Notes under the pieces: model-generated
The model's input: only the letters and a program-made list of their open reading frames with translations
Told to the model about the DNA's origin: nothing
The model's database searches: none
DNA from: Rhodosporidiobolus odoratus
Taxonomy: Eukaryota > Basidiomycota > Microbotryomycetes > Sporidiobolales > Sporidiobolaceae
Assembly (NCBI GenBank): GCA_034387635.1
Contig: JAOANU010000034.1
Location: 21,669 to 85,668 of the forward strand
Direction of reading: 5' to 3'
Length of the DNA stretch: 64,000 bases
In this document: positions 47,162 to 57,939 of the stretch, one piece after another
Numbering within the stretch: position 1 is the stretch's first letter
How the letters are laid out: the number at the start of each line of letters is the position of its first letter
Position numbers and translations under genes: made by a program

Positions 47162-47408
47162 AGAATCGAGTAGAGTGATGACATGTCAGAAGGAGAGAAG
47201 GAGCGAAGTGGGGCGGCGGAGACGGTGGGAGGAGGCGGTTTCTCAACTTGCTCCGATCGCCACGAGACTAGCATGGCTCGATAGCCCTCAATCAGAGCTT
47301 TACAACGGTACTATTCTCGAAGCCTACAAGTGAAGTGACGATGAGATAGAGCGGTTTCTAATTAACTCGCGAAATCGAGGCCAGTCCGCTCCATTTTCAA
47401 AGTGGCTG
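47162..47408 (-). repeat. Right terminal inverted repeat (247 bp)
   Basis: Reverse complement of 44009-44255, ending GTGGCTG at 47408 and followed by the TA duplication at 47409-47410. The inner edge is 33 bp upstream of the transposase start codon. Confidence 0.95.
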
Positions 47409-47425
47409 TAAATTGAAGCCGGAGT

Positions 47426-48405
47426 TTGAATTCATCTGCAGTTCGCCATGGAACGCTTCTCGGCTCTCCTTCTTTCGCTGCAACACTAGATTACGTGCGC
47501 AACGCCCACCGCCGCCGTATCACCGTGGCGCAACGTCTTCCTACCCAACTCGTCGCCCTCATCCTTGACTTCTCCCTCCCGACAGAACAGGTTCACAGTC
47601 TACGGATCCTCAAAGCCTCTTGTAACGACTCGAAGCAACTGTATGGCATCGCCATTCCTCTCTTCTGGCGAAACTTCTGGGCTTATCGAGACAAGGACGT
47701 GATGGCCGCAAAGAAGTACGCGGTGAAGGGCAGGCTGACAACTCACACGCGCGAGCTCGTCTTGGACTGGGATGCCAGCCAGGCTTATCCTGTCTCTGAG
47801 ACGGTCAGCTTCTTTCACCCAGCTGCATGCCCTCGAGCTGACGTCGGCAAAGCCGGGAAGCTTCGTTGGATGCATCGGCAATTGAGAGCTTGTCGCGTAC
47901 GTACTGGTCCTAGTGTTCAAGGCGCTACGCTGACTTACCCATAAGTAGGTGACCACGCGCTGCTCCTGGGTGGAGACCCTTTTGACCCTTCCCTCGAAAC
48001 CGTCACTTTTGCATCTCTCGTGAAACTCACGATCAACAGCAAGTTCACTCTGCCCGCGAATCTGCAGTCTCGCTTCTTCCACCACGATACGTACCCGCGT
48101 CTTCGTATCCTTCACCTCACCAGCTTGACCTTGTACAACCCCCGGACTTGCAACCCGCAAGACCTCCCGCGCCCCTTTCCCAGTTATTCTTCCAGCAGCT
48201 CGAGATGATACAGCTTCCGCGCGTCAACCTGACCTCTCTCTTCTCGTACGACGGCAGCCTCCCAGAACCCGCTCCCGCCTGCCTCGATCAAGCCAACCTG
48301 AGCTGGATTCAGCAAGACTCGACCGCATGCGATTGCCGAAACATCCTCTTTTCACCATGCCCGTGCTCTGCCTGGCGATATTTTTCGAGACGGCAGGTCA
48401 CAGCT
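47426..48405 (+). pseudogene. Degenerate F-box-like gene next to the transposon
   Basis: The frame RLPTQLVALILDFSLP (F-box-like helix) continues through LYGIAIPLFWRNFWAYRDKD and RLTTHTRELVLDWDASQAYP to about 47895. After a GTACGT..AAGTAG intron it goes on with GDHALLLGGDPFDPSLETVT and TYPRLRILHLTSLTLYNP, leucine-rich in style. There is no in-frame ATG between an upstream TGA (47414-47416) and the F-box; the nearby ATG at 47448 is in another frame. The frame is lost again near 48180, where the next frame resumes LFFQQLEMIQLPRVNLTSLF. Missing start plus at least one frameshift argue for a pseudogene. Whether the transposon separated it from its own 5' end cannot be told, as the left flank shows no matching exon. 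Confidence 0.6.
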
Positions 48406-49371
48406 TGAACGACCCGTGCGGTCTCCCCTCCCCTCCTGACCCCTCTCGCCGGCCTTCTCGGCCGCGCCTCTTCCCCGATCGAGTCAATTTGGCTCCCTTC
48501 CCGGCCTCCAACCTACCGTGACTCTCCCCGCTCATGGTCGAGGTCGCGCGGAACGAGGTTCTCGACGAAGCGGAAAAAACAGGCGGGCGTCAAAAGTTGG
48601 GTTCGCAGACCCTCGTCACCAGTTTTGCAAAGCTTTCTGGGACTGGGTGCGAGGGAAGCAGACGGACAAGCGGTAAACCGGGAGGGGGGGGGGGGGGGGG
48701 GGGGGGGGCACGAAACCGTGCTCGAGGGGCGGAACGCAGGACTGCTGTAGTGGAGGTGAAGCTGGAAGGCCATACGAAGGTTACTCCTGAAAAGGGGCCG
48801 CGATTTGGAGGGACTGGAGAGCACTAAGCGGAGGAGTGTCCCGGCTGGCGGGAGGATCGAGGGCAATCATGCTGCGCTGTGGAAGCAGGTGGTGGAAGCT
48901 GGTGGGAGCCAAGGCGGCGGTTCGACTTGGAAAAACCTGCGGGCGAGGACTCGGAGGTGAGATAAGAATCGTCGAGACTCGTCTGACAAAGGGAACTGCA
49001 GCCTCTTCCGTCCTCAGTTGCATCGTCGTCAACGCCGTGCTCTGATGAAAGGGTCAGCGCGAAGAGAATGAACTTGGGCTTGAGACGGCGCGAGAAAAGC
49101 AAGAAAAGAAAGGCTCGGGTTAGATCGCACAACCCAGCGAGGGTGGCGGATGGAGACAAGCCAGTAGCAGACGGGTCGTGGATAGCCACTGAGAGGCATT
49201 GGGAGCTGTACGAATGAGGGGTGAACATTCCTAGTCTTCCCGGAGTGGTAAGTTGGGCGTTGTCCAATCGCGTGGTGGCAAAGTGTCGGCTTGTTTCAAT
49301 CCGCTGCCTCTTTCCTCTTTTCCTCTCCACCTCGCTTGTTGCTCTCTCTTAAGGTGTCTGGTACAATCAGC
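48406..49371. other. Intergenic region with a 25-G homopolymer
   Basis: No gene recognised; open frames on both strands lack motifs. It contains the poly-G run at 48684-48708. The final part is presumably the SDH1 promoter/5' UTR (CT-rich near 49311-49350). Confidence 0.5.
48684..48708 (+). repeat. Poly-G homopolymer, 25 nt
   Basis: An uninterrupted run of 25 G after AAACCGGGA. The true length may be misread by sequencing. Confidence 0.85.
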
Positions 49372-52300
49372 ATGGCGTTGAACCTCCTCTCTCGGGCATC
49401 TCGTAAGATGTCCCTCCCTACACTCTGGCTTGATCTTCATTCTCCTCATTCGCTCACTCACTTGCTCATCCTCCGATTCCCGAAACCTTCCAATTGTACC
49501 AGGCGCCACTCCTTCCGCCCGCACCTTTGCTACCTCCGCATCTCGCTCAAGGATTGTCGCCACTCAACCCGTCAAGGCCAAGGAAGTTCCCGTGCGTTCG
49601 CCTCCTCCGATTACCGCCTCACTCGAGAAAGGGCCGCGGGTGGCGATCGACGTCAGTTTGGGCGAGTGGGCGCACCTCGCAAGCGTTCTTGACCGCCCCG
49701 AGTACCCGTGAACGGGCTTCCTGGGCAGTGGCGAGCGTTGCGACAGTCGGAGAAGCTCCGGGTGAATCGAGGCGGAATGTCGGTTGGCGAGGTTCTTTCA
49801 GCCCTCTGCCGACGCGACTCTCCTTCTCTTGGTCGCATGTCAAGGCGTCGTACTAGCAGGGGTGGCGGTGCGGTTACGTCAGAGACGGCTCAGCAGAGAG
49901 AGTGGCGCTGGCCCGTGTCTTTTCCCGACAAAGGCAACGCAAGCCAGCAGAGCCTTCCGGACGTTCAGCTGACCGTCTCTGTTCACTCATTCGCGTAGAC
50001 GACTATCTCTGGCAAGTACCCGTTGATTGAGCACGAATACGATGCGATCGTTGTGTGCGTTTTTTCTCTCCTCTCCCTTCTTCTGCCCGTGCCGTCATCC
50101 TGCTCAACCTGACCCATTCTTACCTCTCCCCTGCGTGCAGTGGTGCAGGAGGAGCCGGCCTCCGTGCCGCTTTCGGTCTCGCCGAAGCCGGTCTCAAAAC
50201 CGCCTGCATCACCAAGCTCTTCCCGACCCGCTCGCACACCGTCGCTGCTCAGGGAGGTATCAACGCTGCGCTGGGAAACATGACCGAGGACGACTGGCGG
50301 TGGCATGCTTATGATACAGTCAAGGGTAGTGATTGGTTGGGTGATCAGGTCCGTTTCGGCCCTTTTCTTTGCTTGAGATGTCGGTCGGGAGACTGACTCG
50401 CGATCTCCGTTATACAGGACGCTATTCACTACATGTGCCGCGAAGCTCGTACGCTGCTCTCTCCCGCTTCTGTCTAGACTTGATGGCGCTTGCCCCCTCT
50501 TACGATTCATTCTCCATCTCTCGTTCCCTCTCTCCAACCTCGCCTCTCGCCGTACCCCAATTTGTTCCCGGGTCCACGTTCGCCTACCTCCGCCTTGCCC
50601 CACTCTAGCCAATTCCGTTCTCGAACTCGAGCACTACGGTCTTCCCTTCTCGCGAACCAAGGACGGCAAGATCTACCAGCGCGCTTTCGGTGGACAGTCT
50701 CTCAAATACGGAAAGGGTGGACAGGCGTACCGCTGCGCCGCCGCGGCTGACCGTACCGGTCACGCCATGCTCCACACTCTCTACGGCCAGTCTCTTCGCC
50801 ACAACACCGAGTACTTTATCGAGTACTTTGCGACTGGTGCGTCTTTTTTCCTCCTCCATAAACGACTTTGCCGGCGGAAAGCTGACACGTATCCCCCCCG
50901 CAGACCTGATCATGGAGGACGGCGAGTGCGTCGGAGTTATGGCCTACAACCAAGAAGATGGCACCATGCACCGCTTCCGCGCGCACAAGACCGTCCTCGC
51001 CACTGGTGGGTACGGAAGGGCGTACTTCTCGTGCACTTCCGCGCACACGTGCTCGGGAGATGGTGCCGGAATGGTGGCCAGGGCTGGGTTGCCGCTGCAG
51101 GATTTGGAGTTCGTTCAGTTCCACCCGACGGGTATCTACGGCGCTGGGTGCTTGATCACTGAGGGTGCGTCTAGACCATACCCCTTCTCCGCTGGCACAG
51201 TGCGAGGAAGTCTGACCTCGTCGCTGTCCCTCGCGCAGGCTCTCGTGGTGAGGGAGGTTACCTCCTGAACTCGGAGGGCGAGCGCTTTATGGAGCGCTAC
51301 GCACCTACCGCCAAGGACTTGGCTTCCCGCGACGTCGTCTCCCGTTCCATGACCGTCGAGATCCGCGAGGGTCGCGGTGTCGGTCCGGAGAAGGACCACA
51401 TCTACCTCCAGCTCTCTCACCTTCCTCCCGACGTCCTCCACGAGCGTCTCCCCGGTATCTCTGAGACGGCCGCCATCTTCGCCGGTGTCGACGTTACCAA
51501 GGAGCCGATCCCCGTTCTCCCCACCGTTCACTACAACATGGGTGGTATTCCGACCAAGTACACCGGAGAGGTTCTCACCGTCGACGAGAAGGGCGAGGAC
51601 AAGATCGTTCCCGGCCTTTACGCTGCGGGTGAGGCCGCCTGCGTGTCGGTCCACGGTGCCAACCGTCTCGGCGCCAACTCGCTCCTCGACATTGTCGTCT
51701 TTGGTCGTGCATGCGCCAAGCACATCGCCTCGACCCTGGAACCGGGCAAGCCGCACAAGAAGATCTCGGACGACGCCGGACTCGACTCGATCGCCGCGTT
51801 GGATCAGGTTCGAACGAGCAGTGGACCGAAACACACGTCTGAGATTCGGTTGGACATGCAGAAGGCTATGCAGAGGGACGCGGCGGTGTTTAGGACGCAG
51901 GATTCGTTGGAGAATGGAGTCAAGGAGCTCGAGAGGGTTAGGGGGACGTTCAAGGATTTGGGCATCAAGGACAGGAGTATGATCTGGAACTCGTGCGTAC
52001 AAGCTCTCTTCTTGTTTCCCCCAGTGCTCCGTTCCGACGCGACGGTGTTTGGGAAGGAGTTGCGCGGGACTGACCCTTTCTCTTGTCCCTGCTTGTTGTC
52101 CCGCTCTTTCCTTCGCCGATGTCGCCTTGTTCCGCGATTCTTCCCCTGTCCCCGCTTCCGTCTCTTGCGCTCTGCGATCGGTCGTCCTCTCTCTCTCCTC
52201 GCACATCGCCACTTCCCTTGATCCGCCTTGCGCATCTGCAGCGACCTCGTCGAAGCGCTCGAACTCCGCAACCTCCTCACCTGCGCCGACCAGACCATCG

Positions 52301-52578
52301 TTTCTGCCGAGGCGCGCAAAGAGTCTCGCGGTGCTCACGCCCGCGAAGACTTTTCGGAACGTGACGACGAGTCGTGGATGAAGCACACGCTGTCGTTCCA
52401 GAAGGATCTCGAGGCCGACTCGACCAGGTTGAGCTACAGGAAGGTCAACCCCAACACGTTGGATGAGCAGGAGATGAAGGCTATTCCGCCGTTCAAGCGT
52501 ACCTGTACGTCCTACGTCGTTCCGTCTCTGCCTTGCTCGGGATACAGCTGCTGACCCTCCTTCCTCTCCGCAGACTAA
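49372..52578 (+). CDS. SDH1: Succinate dehydrogenase flavoprotein subunit, mitochondrial
   Basis: Oxidises succinate to fumarate at complex II on the matrix side of the inner membrane, carrying covalent FAD. Exon 1 starts [11 protein letters not shown]; after a GTAAGA intron comes [20 protein letters not shown], a typical arginine/serine presequence. A 408-nt intron (about 49591-49998) separates this from [20 protein letters not shown] (FAD Rossmann motif) and [19 protein letters not shown], whose His carries the flavin. Then YCGGQ-like [67 protein letters not shown] and HYNMGGIPT. Next are [20 protein letters not shown] and [12 protein letters not shown]. The last exons give [11 protein letters not shown]; the final coding exon supplies only the last two nucleotides of Tyr and TAA (52576-52578). 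About nine exons. Confidence 0.96.
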
Positions 52579-52712
52579 GCTGCTCGCTCCCCTTGCATCT
52601 TTGCCCCCCGTGTTGTCCGCCCCGTCCGCCCACCTTTATTCCCTTGGCCTTTTTCAACGCCGTCGTGTCGTTTACTAGTTGCTTTCTCCTCCCCCTTTGC
52701 CTCGTTCGATTT

Positions 52713-52753
<41 letters not shown>

Positions 52754-54374
52754 TCGGTTTCCTCTCTGTACCTCGATTGCAATCATTGCAAGAATGCTAA
52801 GTGAGCGTACTGGTCTGCTGGGCTGTTGCTACTGGCGTGTGCCTCCAGGGGGTATCGGGTGATGGTAAGAAGAGACAGCGAAGCAAGGCTCGACAACCGA
52901 AGTCATGTCACTCGCGGAGTGGATAGAACATGGCTGATCGAGTGCCTGGCAAGCCTTGGTGGGCACGGCAGGTTGTAGTGATGAATAGCACTGTCCTCAA
53001 TGGCTGACAGTCGCTACAGCCGTTCCTCGCCTATGTTAGTGATGTGATTAGGAAGGTAAACTGGCGTCTCTTCGCTGTTTGCCTCGACCAGCGTGGCTTT
53101 CCTGTGAATGGCACCCGTGAATGGAACCCGCGCTGCGAGTGCCATTTGCAGGTATAGTAACAGACCCTAGGCACTCATGGTATGCGGGGTTTCAAGGAGC
53201 ATACAGAGCTCTGTATACTGTAGTTTCTCTCTTTTTGCTGACAAGCCAGACCGGGTAGTAGTTTGAATTGAGTTATGCACGCCAGGTCAGGCACAGTGAG
53301 CAAAACACGGACCTTGCCAGACTATCTTCCTCTGGGGCGTGGGTGTTGAGCAGTTCCACCATGCGACAGAGGGGACAAAAACCTTTGTTGCTGTCAGAGT
53401 TGGTAGCAGGCCTTGAGGCAACTGCTGCTGCTTGGTTGAGCTCTCCATGTAGCTTGAGTGCAGCAGCAAGCTACTCCTCAAGACAGAATGAGGTCAGAAT
53501 CCCAAGATCGTTGCGAGAAGAGTGGTGAATCAAACAACCGGAGAGAGGGGGCGTCAATCGAGCTCGGGAATAGGACATATGCAGAGCAGGCTCAGAGCAG
53601 TCAAAGTACACAGGGGCAGGTGCATTGCAGCTTTTGATATAGGCTCTACCCATCCACAGTGGCGAGTCGTTCACTACAACCTGAACAAAGGAAAAACAGG
53701 TGATCTGCTTAACACACTTCAGCACAGGAAGGCCAAGTTCACACTTGGACAAGACATGCACAAGTGTGTTTAGACAAGTATACACAGCTGGACTGCTGTG
53801 GCTCCCTCGAATCTGAGCTTTGCGCCAGAGTCCCTTCTGACGACCTTCTCAACTCAGGTTGAGAGTGAGACAGACCTTGACACTGGTAAGACCGGCCCAG
53901 GTAGTCACTGTCAAAGCACCTCATTTGTCCCAAGAAGTGGCTTCTGATGATAACGACCATTTTCAGTGCAGACCCTCGCGGTCCCTTACTTTTGACGGCC
54001 CAGGTTGAAAATACTGGGAAGCGACGGAGCTCCGTACTGTGGCAAGGAAGCCTTACTTCCCTGCTTGCTGCTATTCCCCTCATACTGTGCAGGCAGTATG
54101 GCTGTCTTTGAAGTCAAGCTACCGAGACGAGAGGCCATGCAGCCAGGCAAAGACCCGGGTATGCGCGGTGAACGCGATCACAGTACTGCTTTGCAGAAGC
54201 TCCTGGCATCTCACATGGCTGTCATGCTCAGTCTCCAGAGGCCCAGAAAACTAGTGGTCTAGACCACAAGCTGTGCATGAGGTAGCTGAGCGGCGTGAAT
54301 GAGCTATTAGCGGTGTGAGAAACAAGTCACCCAGGATGATAGGCTACGTGAGATGCGGCTCACACCTCAGTGAA
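52579..54374. other. Gene-free island, lower GC, upstream of tRNA
   Basis: About 1.8 kb without a supported gene. After the SDH1 3' flank with a (TC)n tract (52716-52749), the DNA from about 52860 changes to a lower-GC, CAG/CTG- and CAA/TTG-rich style like that of the 2.35-kb array units, although I found no direct alignment. It contains the perfect 16-bp palindrome ATACAGAGCTCTGTAT at 53201-53216. The open frames here are all under 120 codons and lack motifs. Confidence 0.6.
52716..52749. repeat. (TC)n microsatellite in SDH1 3' flank
   Basis: About 17 TC dinucleotides in a row, 140 nt after the SDH1 stop. Confidence 0.9.
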
Positions 54375-54481
54375 GCCTTGATGGTGTAGTTGGTTATCAC
54401 GTGGGTCTCATACGATTTTCCGTGTGAAGATGACATTCATCTGCCATCCCGAGGCCGTGAGTTCGATCCTCACTCGAGGCA
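54375..54481 (+). tRNA. Elongator tRNA-Met (CAT) with a 33-nt intron
   Basis: The acceptor stem GCCTTGA pairs with TCGAGGC (one G-U). The D arm is GTG TAGTTGGTTAT CAC, matching the A box TGGTGTAGTTGG. The anticodon stem TGGGT pairs with TCCCG, with the T-T pair at 31/39 that eukaryotic elongator tRNA-Met genes also show. The anticodon loop is CTCATA, with CAT at 54409-54411. The intron is 54413-54445, one base 3' of the anticodon, as in nuclear pre-tRNAs. The variable loop is AGGCC, the T arm GTGAG TTCGATC CTCAC, and the discriminator A. A TTTTT Pol III terminator follows at 54486-54490. Splicing would need the tRNA endonuclease complex. Confidence 0.93.
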
Positions 54482-54485
54482 TTGC

Positions 54486-54490
54486 TTTTT
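54486..54490 (+). terminator. Pol III T5 terminator of tRNA-Met
   Basis: TTTTT five bases after the tRNA 3' end. Confidence 0.75.
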
Positions 54491-55018
54491 GACGTTCCGC
54501 GGAGGCCCATTCTTCCCATGGGCTTTTCGTTCCTGCTCCCGCCTATCCATCTTCCCCCCGGTTGTGCTGCGACACACCGCAATCTGCGCACAAAGGACAC
54601 TCTTCAAGGCTTTGGTACTGCTAGGTGACAGTCAGTCATATGGCTCAACGCGGCAACTCAGCGTTGCGCCGAACCCCGGATGCGTGACTGCTCACACCCG
54701 ATGGTTTTTCTCTCTGACAAACGGAGAAGGCAGGCAGATGAAAGATAAGAAAGTTTCCGACAGAGGAAGGGGCTCAATACAGATGAGAAGGAGGAATGCG
54801 CTACAGAGTGGCTACACGTTGATTGGATAGAAAGATGGAAAATGAGCAGCCCACATAGGAGGTAGACGGAAAATGGGCTAGCATACCGTGAGGAGCGGCG
54901 TGCATGTGAGTATAGAGAGATGAAAGGAATGTCATAGCGTTGGGACCAAGGAAGATATGGTAGAGATGGTGGAGACGTCGACGCGATGACGATAGCCCCG
55001 CTATAGGCCCTGGCCTGC
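54491..55018. other. Intergenic region between tRNA and GH5 gene
   Basis: No gene seen; presumably includes the 3' UTR of the minus-strand glycosidase gene. Confidence 0.45.
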
Positions 55019-57939
55019 TCACCAAGACGATGCCTTACTAGCGGCCGCATCGACCGCAGCAGCAGCTGCAGAAGTAGCCTTGACCGCGACGGAAGCGACG
55101 GCGGAAGTGGCCTGCAGCACAGCGAGTTTGCGAAGTGTCAGCATTTGGCTCGGGACGAAGGGAAAGAACAGACAGCGACGACAGCGAGGCGTAAAGAAAA
55201 GCACGCCAACGAAAGACAAGGGAAAGAAAAGAAAAGAACGCACCTCATCCGCTCCCTGACGAGCCTGACTCTCCACCTCCTTAGCCTGGCCGACAAACGA
55301 ACTCGTAGCCTTGTGCCATTGTGCAGTGGTGGTAGTCGTGATGCCGTAGACCTTGGGCTCACTGGCGGCGACAGCGGCCAAAGACGAGGATGACGACGAG
55401 GCGGGAGACCAGTGAGGCGAAGAGGAAGCGGAGGATGACGATGCGGCGACATGGGATAGAGCGGTAGAGGTCTTGACAACCGTGGTCGAGGGCGCCACGG
55501 ACGAGTAGGCGAACTGTTGCTGACCGGTCAAAGCTTTCCAAGCGGCTTCGTTCGTCCAAACCTGAAGAGCGGGCGAGATAAGTCAGTAAAGACGGCGGTG
55601 GGGCCAGAGCGTCGGGGAGAGAGGGGACGAACCTCAAAGTCATCCGCACCAGCGCCAGGCTTGGTGATCTCTGCGAGCGCAACAGGAGTCGAGTTAGTAC
55701 ACAGGAGGATGAAGGCAGAGGAGGAAGGCAAGACGCACGCCAGTACATCCAGGGGATGCTCTTCGCAGCAAAGGCAGAGACAAAAGACGAGATGGTAGCC
55801 GCCTTGTTCGCGCCCGCAGCGCCCCATTCACCTGCGCGTGCACAGCTCAGTCAGTACTGTCAAAAAGAAAAGAGACGCTTGCGCAAAATACCGCAGAAAG
55901 GAGGGGATCAGTAGAGGCGACGCACCCATGACAATCTCCTTCCCAGGATATTTGGCCTGAGCACTCGCCAACGCCCCAGCCGTGTTCCAGGCATTCGTGC
56001 CATAGTCATGCACACTGACAACATCGAAGGCGTCGCAGTCCAACGCCCAATCACCGAGAGAGGCAGAAGTGGTGATTCCGCCGCCGGAGGAAATCTTGAT
56101 AGCCGAGTTGCTAGGGAGGAGGGATTTGAGGTACGAGGCGCGTTGGCATGCCCAGGTCGAGGAGGCCATCGGCATGTGACCTTGAGGTTCGTTTTGCGCT
56201 GTGAGGGGGCGTGAAGCGCGAGAGGGTGGAGGAAGGGGAGGATATGAGCAGGAGGTCAAGGTCAGCGCGTGAAGTTCCGCGGAAGATCGAGAAGTGTCGT
56301 AGTCACAAGCGAGGGAAGAGCAGCCGACTTCGAAAGAAGAATCGACCTACGCTCAACCGCATAGATAACCTCCTCCAACTCGGCCCAACTCTTCCCCCCC
56401 ATCTGGTCATTCTTATGCGTCATGATGTGCTTCAACCTCGCATCGAACCAACCATGACACTCGGTCGACATGTAGAACGGAGCGGCGTTGGCGATTTTTT
56501 GAGCACCCGAGGAACCGGAGGTGGCAATGTTGAGCTTCAGGGCGTACGAGTCGGTGGACCAGTACCCGAGGGCGTAGCGGTCCGAGAGGGCAATGAGGAG
56601 CTTGAGACCTGATCCGAGGACAGCGAGGACGCGAGGGAACGGGATGCGGGCGAGGCAGCAGGAAATCATGCAGTAAAAGCCCGAAGGCAAAAGGGGGGCA
56701 AGTCCGCACGTCAGCACAGGTTCGCTTGAAGGATGGCGAGCGAGTGCGACGACGCCAAGGCGAGAAGAAGAGAACGCACCCCTAGCCTGACACTCGACCA
56801 TGAGCTGGTCAATTTTTTCGAGGATCGTATCGTCGTAGGTACCGACGCCACCGGCTTCCACTGTAGCAAGAAGTAATTCGAGAGTCAGGACGACGCAGAA
56901 CAGTACTCGACAACGAAACGAGAAAGAGAAGTGGATCATCCGCATCATCAGATGATGTGGAAGAGGAAGGAAAGGGAGGAAACCGGGCTAACGCACAATC
57001 CCTTACTCCCGCATTCCCACTTCCCTTGTTGTTCCCCTCCACGCTCGCCACAAAGATCCTCACCACCTTGAACCCTCCGCCCTTGATGGCATCGAGGACG
57101 GCAACCCGATCCGAGTCGGAGAGGGCAAAGAGGTAGTACGAGGAGACGCCTTTCCAGGCGCCGCTGACGGACGGGCCTGGGTTCGAAGTGTAGCTTGAAG
57201 AAGAAGAGGGGGAGGAGACAGCTGCGGCGGGCGAGTACGAGGAGGTAGAATTGGAGGGTTGAGTGGAGACGCCAGCTGCGGTTTGAGGAGCTGAGGAGGG
57301 AACCGAGGAAGAAACGACCGAAGCCGGAGAGTCGTCGATAGAAGAAGCAGGGCCGGCAGATGAGGCCAGGTAGTACCTGTTCATTGAATCCTTTGTCAGC
57401 GAGAAGAAGGAGGCCGAAGTCGCCAGTGAAAGAGAAAGAACGTACTGTTCCCCCGCTCTCGGTTCGACCACGCCATCCCTCGCTTCAAGATCGCTGGCCT
57501 CCAAAGCCTGAGTCTGAACGTCGTCAGGCGTACTCGACGAGTCGACCACGCCCCTTCTCCTCGGCTCCCTCACATCTTCCTTCCTCCCACCGATCGCCGC
57601 CCCAAGCCCGGGCGGCGCCGGCGCAGGGGAACGCTTCCTCTCCGAAGCGGGGCGTCTTTGCATCCCGATCGCTCGCCCCTGCCTCTGGCGGTGGTGGTGC
57701 TGACCAAAGGCGCCGTGGTCGAGGTGACGCTTGACAGCTTCGTGCTGCTGCTGCGAATGGCCGTGAACGTGAGGTTTGTTCTTGCCCTGCGCGGCGGCGT
57801 GTCCGATCCTGGGCGCGTGTCCATGGATGGGGAGTTGATCCGGGTTGCGTGAGGCATCGGCGGCGAGCGTCGCAGAAAAGGTGTGGAGAGAGAGAGCCGC
57901 GAGGGGGAGGAGAGAGGCGAGGGAGGTGAGGTGGACCAT
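55019..57939 (-). CDS. Secreted glycoside hydrolase family 5-like protein with low-complexity ends
   Basis: A secreted glycosidase, probably acting on wall glucans or mannans; the exact substrate is not clear. The start at complement 57939 gives the signal peptide MVHLTSLASLLPLAALSLHT. A His/Gln/Arg-rich region follows (HGHSQQQHEAVKRHLDHGAF, GQHHHRQRQGRA), then a Ser-rich linker. The catalytic domain reads WKGVSSYYLFALSDSDRVAV, GGGFKVVRIFVASVEG, VGTYDDTILEKIDQLMVECQ and LKLLIALSDRYALGYWSTDS. AQNEPQGHM holds the acid/base Glu of the NEP motif. Then come VVSVHDYGTNAW and YPGKEIVMGE joined by splicing to WGAAG, giving the nucleophile GEWG, followed by IPWMYWEITKPG and EVWTNEAAW. The C-terminus is a Ser/Ala/Thr-rich tail ending KASSW with TGA at complement 55019-55021. 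About nine exons; the two catalytic glutamates are both present. Confidence 0.85.

Larger units (their letters stand above)
44009..47408. mobile_element. Tc1/mariner-type DNA transposon with long TIRs and two genes
   Basis: A 3400-bp element bounded by TA duplications and termini CAGCCACTTTGAAAATGG...CCATTTTCAAAGTGGCTG. The 247-bp terminal inverted repeats (44009-44255, 47162-47408) appear identical when read base by base. Inside are a DDE transposase gene on the minus strand (46049-47128) and a second gene on the plus strand (44292-45984 or 46062), arranged head-in from each TIR and converging. The intact TIRs, TA duplications and uninterrupted transposase frame imply a recent and possibly active insertion. 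It landed just upstream of a degenerate F-box-like sequence. Confidence 0.95.

Noticed and set aside
48824..49330. 168-codon minus-strand frame upstream of SDH1
   Set aside because: Composition typical of random GC-rich DNA; no domain or signal recognised.
49591..49998. 408-nt SDH1 intron as a third host of the dispersed intronic repeat
   Set aside because: Length is similar but I could not find the shared core sequence in it.
50300..52386. Long minus-strand frame (416 codons at 51136-52386) opposite SDH1
   Set aside because: Mirror frame produced by strong GC-rich codon bias of SDH1; no motif and the plus strand is clearly SDH1.
54390..54830. 146-codon plus-strand frame over the tRNA
   Set aside because: It runs through the tRNA-Met gene and its terminator; chance frame.
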